Source of the DNA: Dryas octopetala
Lineage: Eukaryota; Streptophyta; Magnoliopsida; Rosales; Rosaceae
Assembly: GCA_963921425.1 (NCBI GenBank)
Contig: OY992833.1
Location: 16,409,738 to 16,473,737 of the forward strand
Reading direction: 5' to 3'
Length of the DNA stretch: 64,000 bases
Of the stretch, positions 1 to 11,570 are shown piece by piece. Made by a program: the position numbers and the translations under genes. The stretch's first letter is position 1, and each line of letters opens with the position of its first letter. The notes under the pieces were generated by a model that saw only the letters and a program-made list of their open reading frames with translations, was not told where the DNA came from and made no database searches.

Positions 1-1317
1 TCCAATTCTCAAAAAACTCTCAACTCCCTCCTCATACTCCACAGACCTTCTATCAGCATGCATCCATGTTTTATCCATACTCTTACACAAAATAACATCA
101 TTTCAATATAAACCCAAGTAAACATATGCAAAAGGAAGCATATTAACTGATATAACTAGTATTAATGTCAATTTTAATTAGCAGAAACTCATCTAAAGAA
201 CACATATACATTTACCTAGAACTCATCAAATATTCAATTATATTGACACCATATGACCTAGTTGAAGCCTGGCAATGTATTCGGTTTAAACCTATATATC
301 TTTACCTAGAACTCTACCCTTAATTGCAAAAGCCACATAATATATTACACCTCAAACCGAAAATCAAACAAATTAACCACATACCCAAATTCATAACACA
401 GTCGACCCAAGTTCCATATTTCAGTTAAATACAAACAATTCTACCACCCAAATTCAAACAGACCCAAGTTCAAACAATCTACAAAACAACCAAATACAAA
501 TAAATCCAAATTTCAAAAACACCCAAATAACAAAACACCCAAATAGCAATGCATACATGTTCAAACCACTTGCAAATATTAGAACCCTTAATCCGGAATC
601 TAAACTTCAAATTAAAAAGAAAAAATAACAAAACAATCTCATCAAATACCTGAAATCGCGAAGGCTGGGTGGGGGTATCGGGAAGGGTTCTCTAGGTCGA
701 TCTCGATCTCGCGACGTTGTCCAGAATCTTCTCTCTCTCTTTCTCTCTCTCTTCGCGACTTCTCAGACTTCTCTCTGTCTCTTTGTCGCCTTCGCTCTCT
801 GCAAGCCTTCGCGCGCGCTCAACTCATCGATCTCGATCTGCAAGTGTTCGCTCTCGACGTCTTAAGGCTGGGTGGATTGGAAAACCAGCTAGCTAGCTTA
901 AGCTTCAAGCTCAATCCATATATCTTCGTTAGAGATTGATGAAGAAGATGATGAGTTAGGGTGTGGGTTTAGGTCTGGTTCAGTTTGGATGTGAGTGACT
1001 GAGTGTGGGTGTGTGAGTCTAAGTGTATAAACGCGGGCTGCCAAATTTTTTTTAAGTCATGAACATGCAGTCCCCCGATTTTCCCATTCTAAAATTTAAG
1101 CATCATTTATTTGTATCGATATCACTTTTAAATCAGGGTTAATAAATTTGTCCAACATAATATATCACATTCAAAATCCTAATGATATATAAACTAGTTT
1201 AAATATCATTTTTTGAAAAAAAAAAAACTTTTAAACGATATTAAAAACCATATTATATCGAATACCCTTAAAACTGATATTAATATAGTGATATGTATGA
1301 GCTTTTTTATAGTAGTG
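1..1317 (-). mobile_element. CACTA (En/Spm) DNA transposon end, interior entering from outside the window
   Basis: On the minus strand, 1317 to 1301 reads CACTACTATAAAAAAGC, the terminal form typical of plant CACTA elements. An AT-rich subterminal stretch follows, down to about 1150. The receptor-kinase homology at 1318-1442 stops exactly at this terminus, which marks it as a real insertion edge. No second terminus is visible, so the element either extends left of position 1 or is truncated. No transposase-like protein is seen. The stretch 1-640 is featureless and AT-rich. Confidence 0.5.
640..1030 (-). other. Exon- or 5' leader-like GC/CT-richer segment, possibly captured
   Basis: Base composition changes sharply here: CT tracts near 728-760 and CG-rich words between 650 and 860, set in AT-rich DNA. 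Read on the minus strand, the segment ends in a splice-donor-like CAG/GTATTT at about 650/649, as a first exon or 5' leader would. The direct repeat AAGGCTGGGTGG occurs near 662 and 865. No long reading frame or recognisable protein is present. It may be a gene 5' end carried by the CACTA element; this is inference. Confidence 0.25.
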
Positions 1318-1442
1318 AGAGCAGATTGATCAGTGAAGTATGAAGTTGAAGATTTGGCCAGCTGAGGGAAGCATGAGAAGTGGAGTAAGAGGACTCCAAA
1401 AAGAAAGAGGATTTGTAGGTTTTGAATGAACATGCTGGGCAT
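1318..1442 (-). pseudogene. N-terminal fragment of an LRR receptor kinase (copy A)
   Basis: The minus-strand reading from the ATG at 1442 gives MPSMFIQNLQILFLF, then CFPQLAKSS and FTDQSAL. This is a signal peptide plus the start of the LRR N-terminal cap, and it closely matches the start of the larger relative at 34,935 (MPTMFMQNPQILFLV...FTDQSAL). Homology ends at 1318, where the CACTA terminus begins, so the gene was decapitated by that insertion. Only about 40 codons remain. The matching upstream flank continues at 1443-2120. Confidence 0.75.
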
Positions 1443-2120
1443 GCATGCAAGATAATTAAAGGCTCAAGATTTGCTTGTGGAAATGTGCATGCATCATCAG
1501 CATTCAGCCATCCTTTAAATACACACACACTCATTTCCTGGTGCTTGACTTGATCAATCAACAGTTGACCCTTGTTTCTTCCACTCCCATCAGCATCAAG
1601 ATGGAATTAATGAGGGGGACCATGTATAACAAATAACCAGAGTAATCAAGAAAGAGAAGCTCTGGTGTTTCCCTTGTCCATATCGAAGATAACCTGTGGA
1701 AACTTACTTGGAAATAGCTTCATGGAAAAGTACTACTTGTCTTAGAGAACACGTCTTTCAAATTAATTGGTTGACTTGGACCAAGTCTTAGTTAATTTGT
1801 TTAAAGATCAACCCAATCAACAAGTACTCTGGCTCAAGTCCAAATTCACAGTGCTTGATTGATAAAGATTGTCTCACAATCTAACATACAACTTCCAATC
1901 TGATAGGCACCATATTTTTATTGCCCACATATATGTTTCCAACTTTTTCTGGTTCCAATTATACTTAGAGTTCAATCTTTTCCGTATTGAAGAAGCTGAA
2001 TGGAAATGCAACACAAACAGCTTAGTAACATTAATATATACGGGTCCTTGCTTGACCTTGACCTTAAGGCTTAAGCTATGAGCCTATGATGGAAGTCCCT
2101 CTTAATTAAAACAATTTCTT
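1443..2120 (-). repeat. Receptor-kinase promoter/5' flank, copy A
   Basis: This segment lies upstream (minus sense) of fragment A. It recurs at 2740-3330 in the same orientation and at 35,560-35,960 in reverse complement; part recurs at 34,936-35,170. Shared words include TTTCCTGGTGCTTGACTTG, GCTCTGGTGTTTCC and AGCTATGAGCCTATGATGG. It carries no gene. The pattern shows that the receptor locus was duplicated with its promoter. Confidence 0.75.
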
Positions 2121-2639
2121 ATTTTTGTGTGGATATTAATTAAAAAAAATTAGAGTTTAGTCTTTATTATATTTATTCTTTGGACTAAAACTTTATGGCT
2201 ATGTTTTTTTTTTTTTCTAAATAAAGTTTTTATTTATTTAAATAAAACTCTTTGACTATTGTCTTATCAAAGAAATATGTCATCATTTTTTTGGATGGAT
2301 ACAGGTTCACCTCATACCTTCTTAGAATATAAAATGTGGTTTGTGACTGGAGGTTGCATGTCAGAGTTTAACTCTAAAATTTTGGACGGCCTTCAAAATC
2401 TCAAAATGAAAACTTAATATAAAGCCGACAAATCAGAACTTGAAGAAAAGTAAAAATGCACTGTCAAATACTCAGCAATAGCCGCCGAGCGCTCGGTGCC
2501 TAGTATGTGTGAAAAAAAATATAAAAACTAATAAATCAATATTATATAACTTAAAATTATTACAATATTATTGAATTTTAATTAAAATTTTAAAATTCTT
2601 AAGACTTTAGGGTTATTTACCAAAAAGGACCGGCTGGAA
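2121..2639. other. AT-rich insertion separating promoter copies
   Basis: Compared with the inverted copy near 35,510-35,580, homologous flank resumes at about 2640 (AATTTCCACCGGATAAATTC), so about 500 bases here are extra. They include the palindromic word GCCGAGCGCTCGGTG near 2487, also found near 40,120, and a stretch near 2310-2425 resembling 44,400-44,470. It is probably a degraded transposon. No coding signal was seen. Confidence 0.35.
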
Positions 2640-2739
2640 GTCTCCCTATTATATAAATCAATTTCCACCGGATAAATTCTGGAATTTTGTTGATGATAAA
2701 ATCGATGGTCTAGTGGTGACGTGGTGTATACCATCAATT

Positions 2740-3330
2740 AACACACACACACACACACACACACACTCATTTCCTGGTGCTTGACTTGATCAATCAGAAG
2801 TTGACTCTTGTTTCTTCCACTCCCATCAGCATCAAGATGGAATTAATTCGTGGGATCATGTATAACTAATAACCAGAGTAATCAATTAAGAAAGAGAAGC
2901 TCTGGTGTTTCCTTTGTCCATATTGAAGAGAACCATGCGGAAACTTACTTGGAAATAGCTTCATGGAAAAGTACCACTTGGCTTTAATTCTTTTTTAAGA
3001 GAGTAGAGAACACGGCATAACTGAGATCACAGATTTTAGTGGCTTAGCCAATAGTCTTTGAAAATTAATTGCTTGACTTGGACTAAGTCTTAGTTAAGTT
3101 GTATAATGAAACATCAACCAGTCAACAAGTACTCTGGCTCAAGTCCAAATTCACAGTTGTCTCACAATTAATCTGATCGGCCCAATTTATTTATTGCCCA
3201 CATATATATTTCCAACTTTTTCTGGTTCTAATTAATTTTTAAGTTAAATCTTTTCTATATTGTCGAAGCTGACTGGAAATGCACCACAAAAAGCTTTTTA
3301 AGAAAGTCCCGTTCACTGTTTTCATGGTCA
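2740..3330 (-). repeat. Receptor-kinase promoter/5' flank, copy B, with (CA)n
   Basis: This is a second, same-orientation copy of the promoter segment at 1500-2080. It shares ATTTCCTGGTGCTTGACTTG, CCCATCAGCATCAAGATGG and TACTCTGGCTCAAGTCC. A (CA)n microsatellite at 2740-2766 sits where the coding start would begin, so no coding part survives. It lies directly downstream of the 3' end of the main receptor pseudogene, consistent with a head-to-tail tandem array of these receptors. Confidence 0.7.
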
Positions 3331-3439
3331 AAGAATGTGTCTTGATTTTTGTTCTGTATGGAAGTTTTGGGCTTTCGGCATTCACATATGGCGAGTTATG
3401 GATAAATCAACTACTATAAGAGAAAAATTTGTACTTCTA

Positions 3440-3574
3440 TTATCGTGTCTGGAAGTGACGCATTTATACTCAATAAACCATTGTCCACGACATTCAATAC
3501 TCAATAAACCATTGTCCACGACATTCATTATCGTGTCTGGAAGTGACGCATTTATCCATTGCCTCAAGGTCACG
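3440..3574 (-). pseudogene. Kinase C-lobe end of the split receptor, with local duplication
   Basis: From 3574 down, the minus strand reads LRQWINASLPDTIMNVVDNGLLS, the helix that follows the FSGELT motif found at 15,629. The continuation is scrambled. A word around TGTCGTGGACAATGGTTTAT is repeated in tandem, and CGCATTTAT with TCTGGAAGTGA recurs near 3450 and 3540. The usual last 50 or so residues of the kinase are therefore missing or unrecognisable. Confidence 0.75.
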
Positions 3575-4563
3575 TGTTTGTGGATGAACCCAGTGGTCAG
3601 ACTTTGACCTCCACATCACTGCTCAGTACTTCCTCGGCCAGTTCAGACCGGGTTTCCACGCCGGGTCTTCCATGTTCGGTCCGAGCCGAACCGATGATCT
3701 TCCAAGGGATTGAGTGTCCATCTTTCCACAGTCATCCCGGTTCGGCTCGGCTCGGCTCGGAAATGACCTCCTTTCGAATTCTGGCGTCAGCCAGTTAGGG
3801 CTCGAAGGGACCCCTATCTTTTGGGTCGGTTCGGTCTGGAACCCCATGTCCGATCCGATCACACATGGGCTTCATGTATACTCATAGGAACACGTGTTCG
3901 GTTCGGCTCGGCGTACCGCCGCCACTCCGAGGAGGATCCAGTTGAGGCGAAACCGCCACGCTTAAATGCACCTGACACAAATCCTCTGACAGATGGAATA
4001 TCCCAGTCTGCATCCATGACTATTGAGGTAGTTTGTTTGAACCTTCCAACCTTGCATTTAATGGAGCATTCAATGCAGCATTGAATGCTGAGGAGGTGAG
4101 TAGCTGTGCATGCAACTAGTTCTGACCAAACGCGTGGGTCACTGGCAACCATTCATTCGCATGCAGGTAACTTACTCATCAAGTCTTCCTTTGCTTATAT
4201 ATATCAACTCATATGTATGTGCAAAACGAGATCTATCAATCTATCTACAAAACACTTACACAAAAATTCTCACTCACCCAAGAGCATACCCAACTTGCTG
4301 AGAATAACCCAGAACATTTGCCTTGTTCTTCCTATTCTCCCAAGTTCATCCTTTGTTCTTCCTCACCTATCATCAAACACCATCACTGACTTCATCATCG
4401 GAGCGTGTTTGGCTGGTACCACACCAGTCCATCTCCTTTGATCTTGTGTTTGTCTACAGGAAGATCTCAATCAACATCCACGTCATCATCCAGCAAGGCT
4501 TCGGATCAGCCAAGTCACCACCTCTAAGTTGTTGCATCTCTCTTACGGAAATTTGCATCAACA
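3575..4563 (+). repeat. 5' LTR
   Basis: Begins TGTTTGTGGATGAACCC and ends GCATCAACA. It is about 70 bases shorter than the 3' copy, mainly one internal gap near its start. A TATA-like run (TTATATATATC) lies near 4195, followed by a CT-rich leader-like stretch. Confidence 0.9.
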
Positions 4564-4565
4564 GA

Positions 4566-4583
4566 TTGGCGCCGTCTGTGGGA
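4566..4583 (+). other. Primer-binding site
   Basis: TTGGCGCCGTCTGTGGGA lies two bases after the 5' LTR end. The TGGCGCCG core is the tRNA-Asp-like type used by Tat/Athila-group Gypsy elements. Confidence 0.8.
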
Positions 4584-4646
4584 AGTCGACTTTAGCCGTT
4601 GTGTTCGTCACCACAAGTGCTAAGCTCTTCCTTCACATAAGTCATC

Positions 4647-6646
4647 ATGACTACCATCTTTCGCGACAGTAGCTCTTCCTCAGGAGCGTCTCAGAATGAT
4701 GAACAACATCAGCCTGAGACACCTGAGAAGACGAGGGGAGCACAACTCCCAAGGACATCAAAGTCCAAAGGCCCCTCAAAAATCAGGGCTGCTCACAAAC
4801 TCCTCAAGGAGAGCTAACGACATCTGGCCGCTGAGAATGCGCTTCTCAAGCAGAATAATGAGCTGCTCGCAAAACAGGCCGAGCTAGCCGAAGAACTTGC
4901 ACGCCATCGTGCTCAGCTCGGGAACAGTGAGAGGTCAGGTTTCCGATCGCGTCAAACCCGAGCCGAGCAGGAGGTCTTTTCACCGTCTCTTTCTCGGCAA
5001 AGCGCCCCAGCCGACGTGGACGACCAGTCAGCTCGGGAAAACGCGGATTACGCATTCCCAGGCTTCGAGGACATGCCCCCGGCCGAACAGGCCGAGTTCT
5101 TGAAAGCCCACCGCCTCCTTCAGCAGAAGCAGGCGGCCTTCAGGAAACATTCTCCCGAAGGTCTGGGAGGAGACCGTGCCGAGCCGGCCACGGATCAACG
5201 ACCTCCAATCCGATCTAGGTTGGGGGATGTCAACCCTACTGGTTCAACTGAACCCAGGGTGCTAGTCAGAAGCAGACTTGGTCTCACTACCAGTCAAGGC
5301 CCCTCCACATCGAACACTCATTCGGGGAGACGATCCGCCGCGGAGCGATTGGGGGGAACCATGGTCATGTCCAACCGCCGTCCGCTCAGTGAAAGGATCA
5401 CCCGCCAGCTGGTGAGCGAGAGACTCGGTGATCGAACCGAGCGCTCGGAGGAGAATCAGGCCGAGCCGACCACTCCCGACGTGGAAAATTTGGTCCGGAC
5501 CCTGGTACAAAACCAAATCCGGAGCGTCCACGATCGGCTCGGCCAGGTCGAGGTCTCTAGGGATATCTCGGCAGGACCGACCACGGAGAGGAACTCCCCC
5601 TCCCGTATACCAGCAGAATCATGGACGCTGAGGTCTCCCGCGACACCAAGCCTCCCAAGATGGATCAGTACGATGGGACCAAGGATCCGTACGATCATCT
5701 TGACAGCTTCAGGTACGCCATGGAAGCCCGCCAGGCGTCTGAAGCTACTAAGTGCCGAATCTTTCCTTCAACCTTGAAGGGATCGGCTCGGGGTTGGTTC
5801 CGGACCCTCCAACCCAACTCCATCGACTCCTTCTCCGACCTCCGGAGGGCCTTCCTGGCGAGGTATCGGATTGTATCCGAACGACTTTACAACTTGAACG
5901 ATATGTCGCTCATTAAACAACAGGAAGGGGAGAGCCTCAAGGCCTATCTGATCCGCTTCAACATCGAGTATACGAAGTGCGACGATTGCGACGACAGATC
6001 GGCTAAGAACGCCCTTATGCAAGGTCTGCTCGCCGGGGGACTCCGCTCCCATCTGATGAGGAACCCTCCCTCTACTTATGATGAGCTTTCTGCTGAAGCC
6101 ACTAAGTGGGCGCGGGCTGAGGAGTGGGATGCTCAGGTGGAGGCCCTGAATCCCAGGCCGACCTCAGCCAAGAGGAAGGAGGGAGAGGTTGCAAGTCCCA
6201 AACCCCAGGTCCAATCCAAGAAGACCAGGACGGAGAAGCCGCGCCAACTTCTGGGCAAGGGGCCCAAGTTCATTCAGTACACAGAGTACACTCCCCTCAA
6301 CGCCGGTCTGGAGACGATCTTCTCCAAGATCAAGGACCAGCTCCCAGCTGCAAGGGAGATCAAGGGACCACCCCCAGACAAAATCAGGGAGGGTGTCTTC
6401 TGCAAGTACCACTCCAACCACGGCCACGTCACGGGTGATTGCTACGCCCTCCGCGACGGAATTGAGACTCTTGCCCGAGCGGGTAAGATCAACCAATTCC
6501 TGGCCGGCGGGCCTAGATTACCCAAGGCTGCGCTGAAGAAGCCCACCAACACCATCGACGTCCGGGATGCTGCCATCGGATCGATCGGCGGAGGGCCAAC
6601 CTTCGTGGGAAACTCGAACCGATCCCAGAAGGAGTATGTCAGATAG
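4647..6646 (+). CDS. Gag part of the Tat/Retand element
   Basis: This is the structural protein region. The N-terminal part, before about 5600, is charged and Gln/Arg/Glu-rich with coiled-coil character. The conserved retrotransposon gag core follows (KMDQYDGTKDPYDHL ... WFRTLQPNSIDSF ... LKAYLIRFN). Near the end is a knuckle-like CKYHSNHGHVTGDC. It is followed directly by the protease. This is a fossil part and no function is claimed. Confidence 0.8.
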
Positions 6647-6790
6647 GCGGCTCAAGCTCACGAGTCCCTGTCGATTCAAGCAGGTCAGCCCAGCACTTCC
6701 AAAAGACAACGGAAAGACTGGGGACCGGTCACCTTTGAGCCGAACGAGGCGAATGAGATCATCTTCCCCCACTATGATCCGGTCGTCATA

Positions 6791-9700
6791 GTGGCTGAGG
6801 TGGCCGGGACTACCATCGCGCGCTCCTTCGTCGATGGAGGAAGCTCAGTCAACATCCTCTACCACTCTGCGTTCGCGCAGATGGGCATCGGCGAGGATAA
6901 GCTGGAGACTGACACTCTCGCCTTGGTCGGGTTCGGGGGAGAAGTGGTTAAGCCCCTCGGACACATTTACCTTCCCCTTTCGCTCGGGAAGGGATCGATC
7001 AAGAAGACTTGCATGACGTATTTCATCGTCGTCAAGCGGCCATCAGCCTATAATATCATCCTGGGCAGACCAGCTCTGGTCGACCTCGACTGTATCGTCC
7101 ACTACGCCAACCTCCTTATCAAATGTCCGGTGGGCGACGATTGCATTGTCATTCAGGGAGACCAGTGCTCAGCTCGGTCTTGCTACGCCGGTTCGATCAA
7201 GCAGAAGGGTCAGCTGCCGAACTCACAGGAACTTGACTTCATCGCCGATTCGGGCAGGTGGCCGAGGGCGGAAACTTTCGACTTCACTTCTGAGCCGAAC
7301 CCAGACTCTCGGCCCCTTCCCGCCGAGGCCTGGAAGGAAGTGCCGATCTCGGCCGATACACCGGATCGGCTCGTCCGAGTGGGGACTCAGATCAGTCCCG
7401 AACAGCGTTCTGCCATAATCGACTTCCTCCGTGCCAATGCGGAAGTGTTCGCCTGGTCTTACGATGACATGCCAGGCATATCGTCTGACGTGATCACCCA
7501 CAGGCTGAACATCGACCCGGGATGCAAACCGGTTCGTCAGAAAAGGAGGTCATATGATCCGGTCCGATACGCCGCCATGGCTGAAGAGGTAACCAAGTTG
7601 CAAAACAACGGGTTCATCCGGGAGGTCAACTATCCCGACTGGCTTGCCAACGTGGTCATGGTGAAGAAGAACAATGGGAAATGGAGGATGTGCGTAGACT
7701 TCACCGATCTGAACAAGGCTTGTCCCAAGGACAGCTTTCCCTTGCCCAGAATAGATCAACTCGTCGATGCAACAGCAGGACATCAGCTCCTCAGCTTCAT
7801 GGACGCCTATTCTGGGTATAATCAGATCCTCATGCACAAGTCCGACCAGGAAGGCACATCTTTCATAACGGATCGCGGCGTGTACTGCTACAAGGTCATG
7901 CCCTTCGGTCTCAAAAACGCCGGAGCCACCTACCAAAGACTGGTCAACCACATGTTCAAATCTTCCATAAGCAAATCCGTAGAGGTTTACGTGGATGACA
8001 TGCTGGTTAAAAGCATAAAGGCGGACGATCACGTCAAGGACCTCTCAGACATGTTCGGAGTCCTGAAGGAATATCAGATGCGGCTGAACCCAGCCAAATG
8101 TGTCTTTGGGGTTCGATCAGGAAAGTTCCTTGGCTACCTGGTCAGCCAACGGGGGATCGAGGCAAATCCAGAGAAGATCCAGGCTTTGATCAACATGAAG
8201 TCCCCAAGGACACGCAAGGAAATCCAGAGTCTGACTGGAAGAGTCGCCGCCCTGAACCGGTTCATCTCGAAGTCCACTGACCGGTGCCTCCCTTTTTTCA
8301 AAGCTTTAAGGGGAGCAGGGAAGGGCATAGAATGGACCCCCCAATGCGAACAGGCCTTTCAAGATCTGAAAAGACACATGGGGGAACCTCCCATATTATC
8401 CAAACCAGAGGAAGGTGAAGAACTTTTTCTCTACCTATCTGTTTCTGACTCGGCTCTCAGCTCAGTTCTGGTGAGAGAGGTCGGCGGTGTACAACACCCG
8501 GTCTTCTATACGAGCCGAGCCCTCGCCGATGCCGAGACCAGGTATCCAAAATTCGAGAAGATGGCTCTCGCCCTGGTCAGCTCGGCTCAGAAATTAAGGC
8601 CCTACTTCCAGGCTCACTCAATCGTCGTCTTGACCGATCAGCCGCTTAGACAAATCCTGGCAAAACCCGAGACTTCGGGTCGGCTCATCAAGTGGTCAAT
8701 CGAGCTTGGCGAGTTTGACATCATCTACCGTCCCAGGACGGCCATCAAAGGTCAGGCCATGTCGGACTTCATCTGTGAGTCAACCGCCTCGACGGAAGAC
8801 CCACCGCGCGCCGACGCTACACCAACCGCGTCTGATCCGAACACAAACGGCGATCGCAGCCAGGCTGATCTTCTCACCTGGACCCTCTACGTGGACGGAT
8901 CTTCCAACGCAATGGGAAGTGGAGCCGGGCTTGTTCTGATCTCCCCAGAACAGGTTGTGATGGAGTATGCTCTTCGCTTCAGATTCCAGGCGTCTAACAA
9001 TGAAGCAGAGTATGAGGCGCTCATCGCCGGACTCAGATTGGCAAAGGAGCTCGGCGCGACCAAACTGAGCATCTTCAGCGACTCCCAACTCATTGTCAAC
9101 CAGATATTGGGAGAGTATGAGACTCGAGAACCTAGCATGACTGCCTACCTCGAGAAGACTCGTTTGCTGCTCGGGAACTTCCACGAGTACAAAATATCCC
9201 AAATCCCGAGGGCAGAGAACTGCAGAGCCGACGCCTTGGCGCGCCTAGCTTCGGCCACAGACACCGGATCCGCTAGGCACGTTCCAGTTGAAATTCTGGA
9301 CAGACCTAGCACCGCAGAAAACGAAGTCACCGTTGTGCAGACCGAGGCCGAGCCGAATTGGATGACGGCGATCACTAACTATCTGGCATCCGGGATACTC
9401 CCCCCAGAGAAGGACAAGGCGCGTCTCATCAAAACTAGATCGGCTCGGTTCAGTATCATCGATGGTCGGCTCTACAAGAGGGGTTTCTCCCTACCCTACT
9501 TGCGGTGTGTCACCCCCCAAGAAGGTCAGGATGTGCTGAGAGAAATTCACGAGGGGATATGCGGAAACCACTCTGGAGGAAGATCCCTCGCCTACAAGAC
9601 GATCCGGCAGGGCTACTTCTGGCCGACGCTGAACAAAGACGCGGATCGTCTCTCTCGCGCTTGTATCAAATGCCGCGGTCCCCCATCAACCTCCCCAGTT

Positions 9701-10573
9701 GCTGACCTCCATATCCAGTCCCTGGCCATTCGCGCAGTGGGGACTCGATCTGATCGGCCCTATGCCGAAGGCGAAAGGGCAAGTCACCATGGCCGTAGTA
9801 GCAGTCGACTACTTCACCAAGTGGGCCGAAGCCGAGCCCCTAGCCACTACCACAGCCGAACGGATGGAGACCTTCGTCTGGAAGAACATCATATGCCGGT
9901 TCGGCATGCCGCACACCATCATTGCGGACAATGGCAAGCAGTTCGACTGCAACAAATTCAGGAGTTTTTGTTCACGTCTAAACATCAACTTGCGCTTCAC
10001 CGCTCCTTACCATCCGCAGTCGAACGGACAGGTCGAGGCCATCAACAAGATCATCAAGAAGACCCTCAAGACTAAGCTTGATAATGCTAAGGGAATTGGC
10101 CTGAACTCTTGCCGGAGGTGCTTTGGTCTTACCGAACCTCTTATCGAAACTCCACGAAGGAAACACCTTACGCGTTGGCATTCGGGACTGACGCTGTCGT
10201 CCCGGTCGAAATGGGGACTTCTTCATTCCGAACCGGTACGTACAATCCCGAGACCAATAACACCGGACTTCGGCTCGGCCTAGACATGATCGAGGAGAGG
10301 CGAACCGACGCCAATCTCTGCCGAGCCGCTTACCAACAGAGGGTAGCCAAATACTACAACCAAAGGGTCAGGCCCAGGAGCTTCGGATTGGGCAGTCTCG
10401 TCATGAAGAAGAATCCCCTTGCCATCAAAGAGAGCTCATTCGATCCGAACTGGACCGGACCATACAGAATCACGGGCATGGTCAAGCCTGGCACTTACAA
10501 CTTGGCCACTTTGGCCGGGAAGCCTCTCAAGCATAGCTGGAACGCTGAACACTTGAAGATTTATTATCAGTAG
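6791..10573 (+). CDS. Pol part of the Tat/Retand element (protease, RT, RNase H, archaeal RNase H, integrase)
   Basis: Order of domains seen: an aspartic protease with FVDGGSSVNIL near 6830; reverse transcriptase with WRMCVDFTDLN near 7680 and YVDDML near 7990; a Ty3-type RNase H (VLTDQPL near 8630); a second RNase H beginning TLYVDGSSN near 8885 with a later FSDSQLIVNQI; an integrase zinc-binding region near 9540-9680; and an integrase core (TIIADNGKQFD near 9920) with a C-terminal region ending near 10,573. The second RNase H is diagnostic for the Tat lineage. The part is not continuously open. Confidence 0.9.
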
Positions 10574-10749
10574 AATGTAGTTAGGATCGGGGACTGTCCG
10601 ACCTGACATTCGTTCCAATCAATGAAAGGATGAACACATTTTGACTCATCTTCTTCGCATTTTTCGAAGCAAACACTGGGGACTCTACTCCTATACACTT
10701 TCAACAAAGAGGAAAGATCTAAATGTTTCCTTCGAAAAAATAATAAACC

Positions 10750-11045
10750 CATGTGCCGAGCCGAAGTGCCATTTTCGGCCCGACGCTCGGTACATTACAG
10801 ACTCATCAGGTCTATAAACTCATGTGTCGAGCTGGCGCGCCATTTCCGGCCCGATGCTCGGCATATTACAGACTCATCAGGTCTATAAACTCATGTGTCG
10901 AGCTGGCGCGCCACTTTCGGCCCGACGCTCGGCATATTATAGACTCATCAGGTCTATAAACTCCTGTGCCGAGCTGGCGCGCCACTTTCAGCCCGATGCT
11001 CGACATGGTACAGACTTATCAGGTCTATAAAAATCCCTGTCCGAG
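10750..11045 (+). repeat. 71-bp tandem repeat between pol and the antisense gene
   Basis: About four copies with a 71-base period. Each carries GAGCTGGCGCGCCA, CGGCCCGATGCTCGG and CAGACTCATCAGGTCTATAAA variants. Open frames across it arise from the repeat and are not genes. Tandem repeats in this position are common in Tat-lineage elements. Confidence 0.8.
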
Positions 11046-11570
11046 CCGAAGTGACTTCCTACAGTCCTAACGTTCAACATGATATTTCTAAAAGAAAAAT
11101 ATACACTCCAACCAAAACTTTCATCGTGCATACCGAGCCGATCTGAAAGTAGGTTTGAATATTTTTCTCAAAAAACAAAATTCCTAAACATCTCAATGGG
11201 TATGCCGAGCCCATCCGGGATCACTAGGGTTTTCAAATTCCTGCTTATCTTCATTATGCTTATCAAGCTTATCCGAAGACAAATTGTAATTTATCATTAC
11301 TTTTCTTTTCATTGCGATCGGGAAGCCGAACCGATCTCAAAATACCTTGGCTTTTATTATGTTTGTTACCTTTATCATTTTCTTGTTCATATGTTATTAG
11401 TTATGTCTTTAGCTTAATTTCCGAGCTGAACTGACAACAACTTGTTTCATAAAAAGAAAATACTGATAAATTAAACAAGATAAAACCAAGTACAGATTGT
11501 TCCAAAATCAATTAAACCCGAGCCACACATCGGCTCGGGAACAAAAAAAAAAAACAAAAACATAACAAAA

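Noticed and set aside
10753-11030. Overlapping 68-codon frames in the retroelement
   Set aside because: They arise from the 71-bp tandem repeat.
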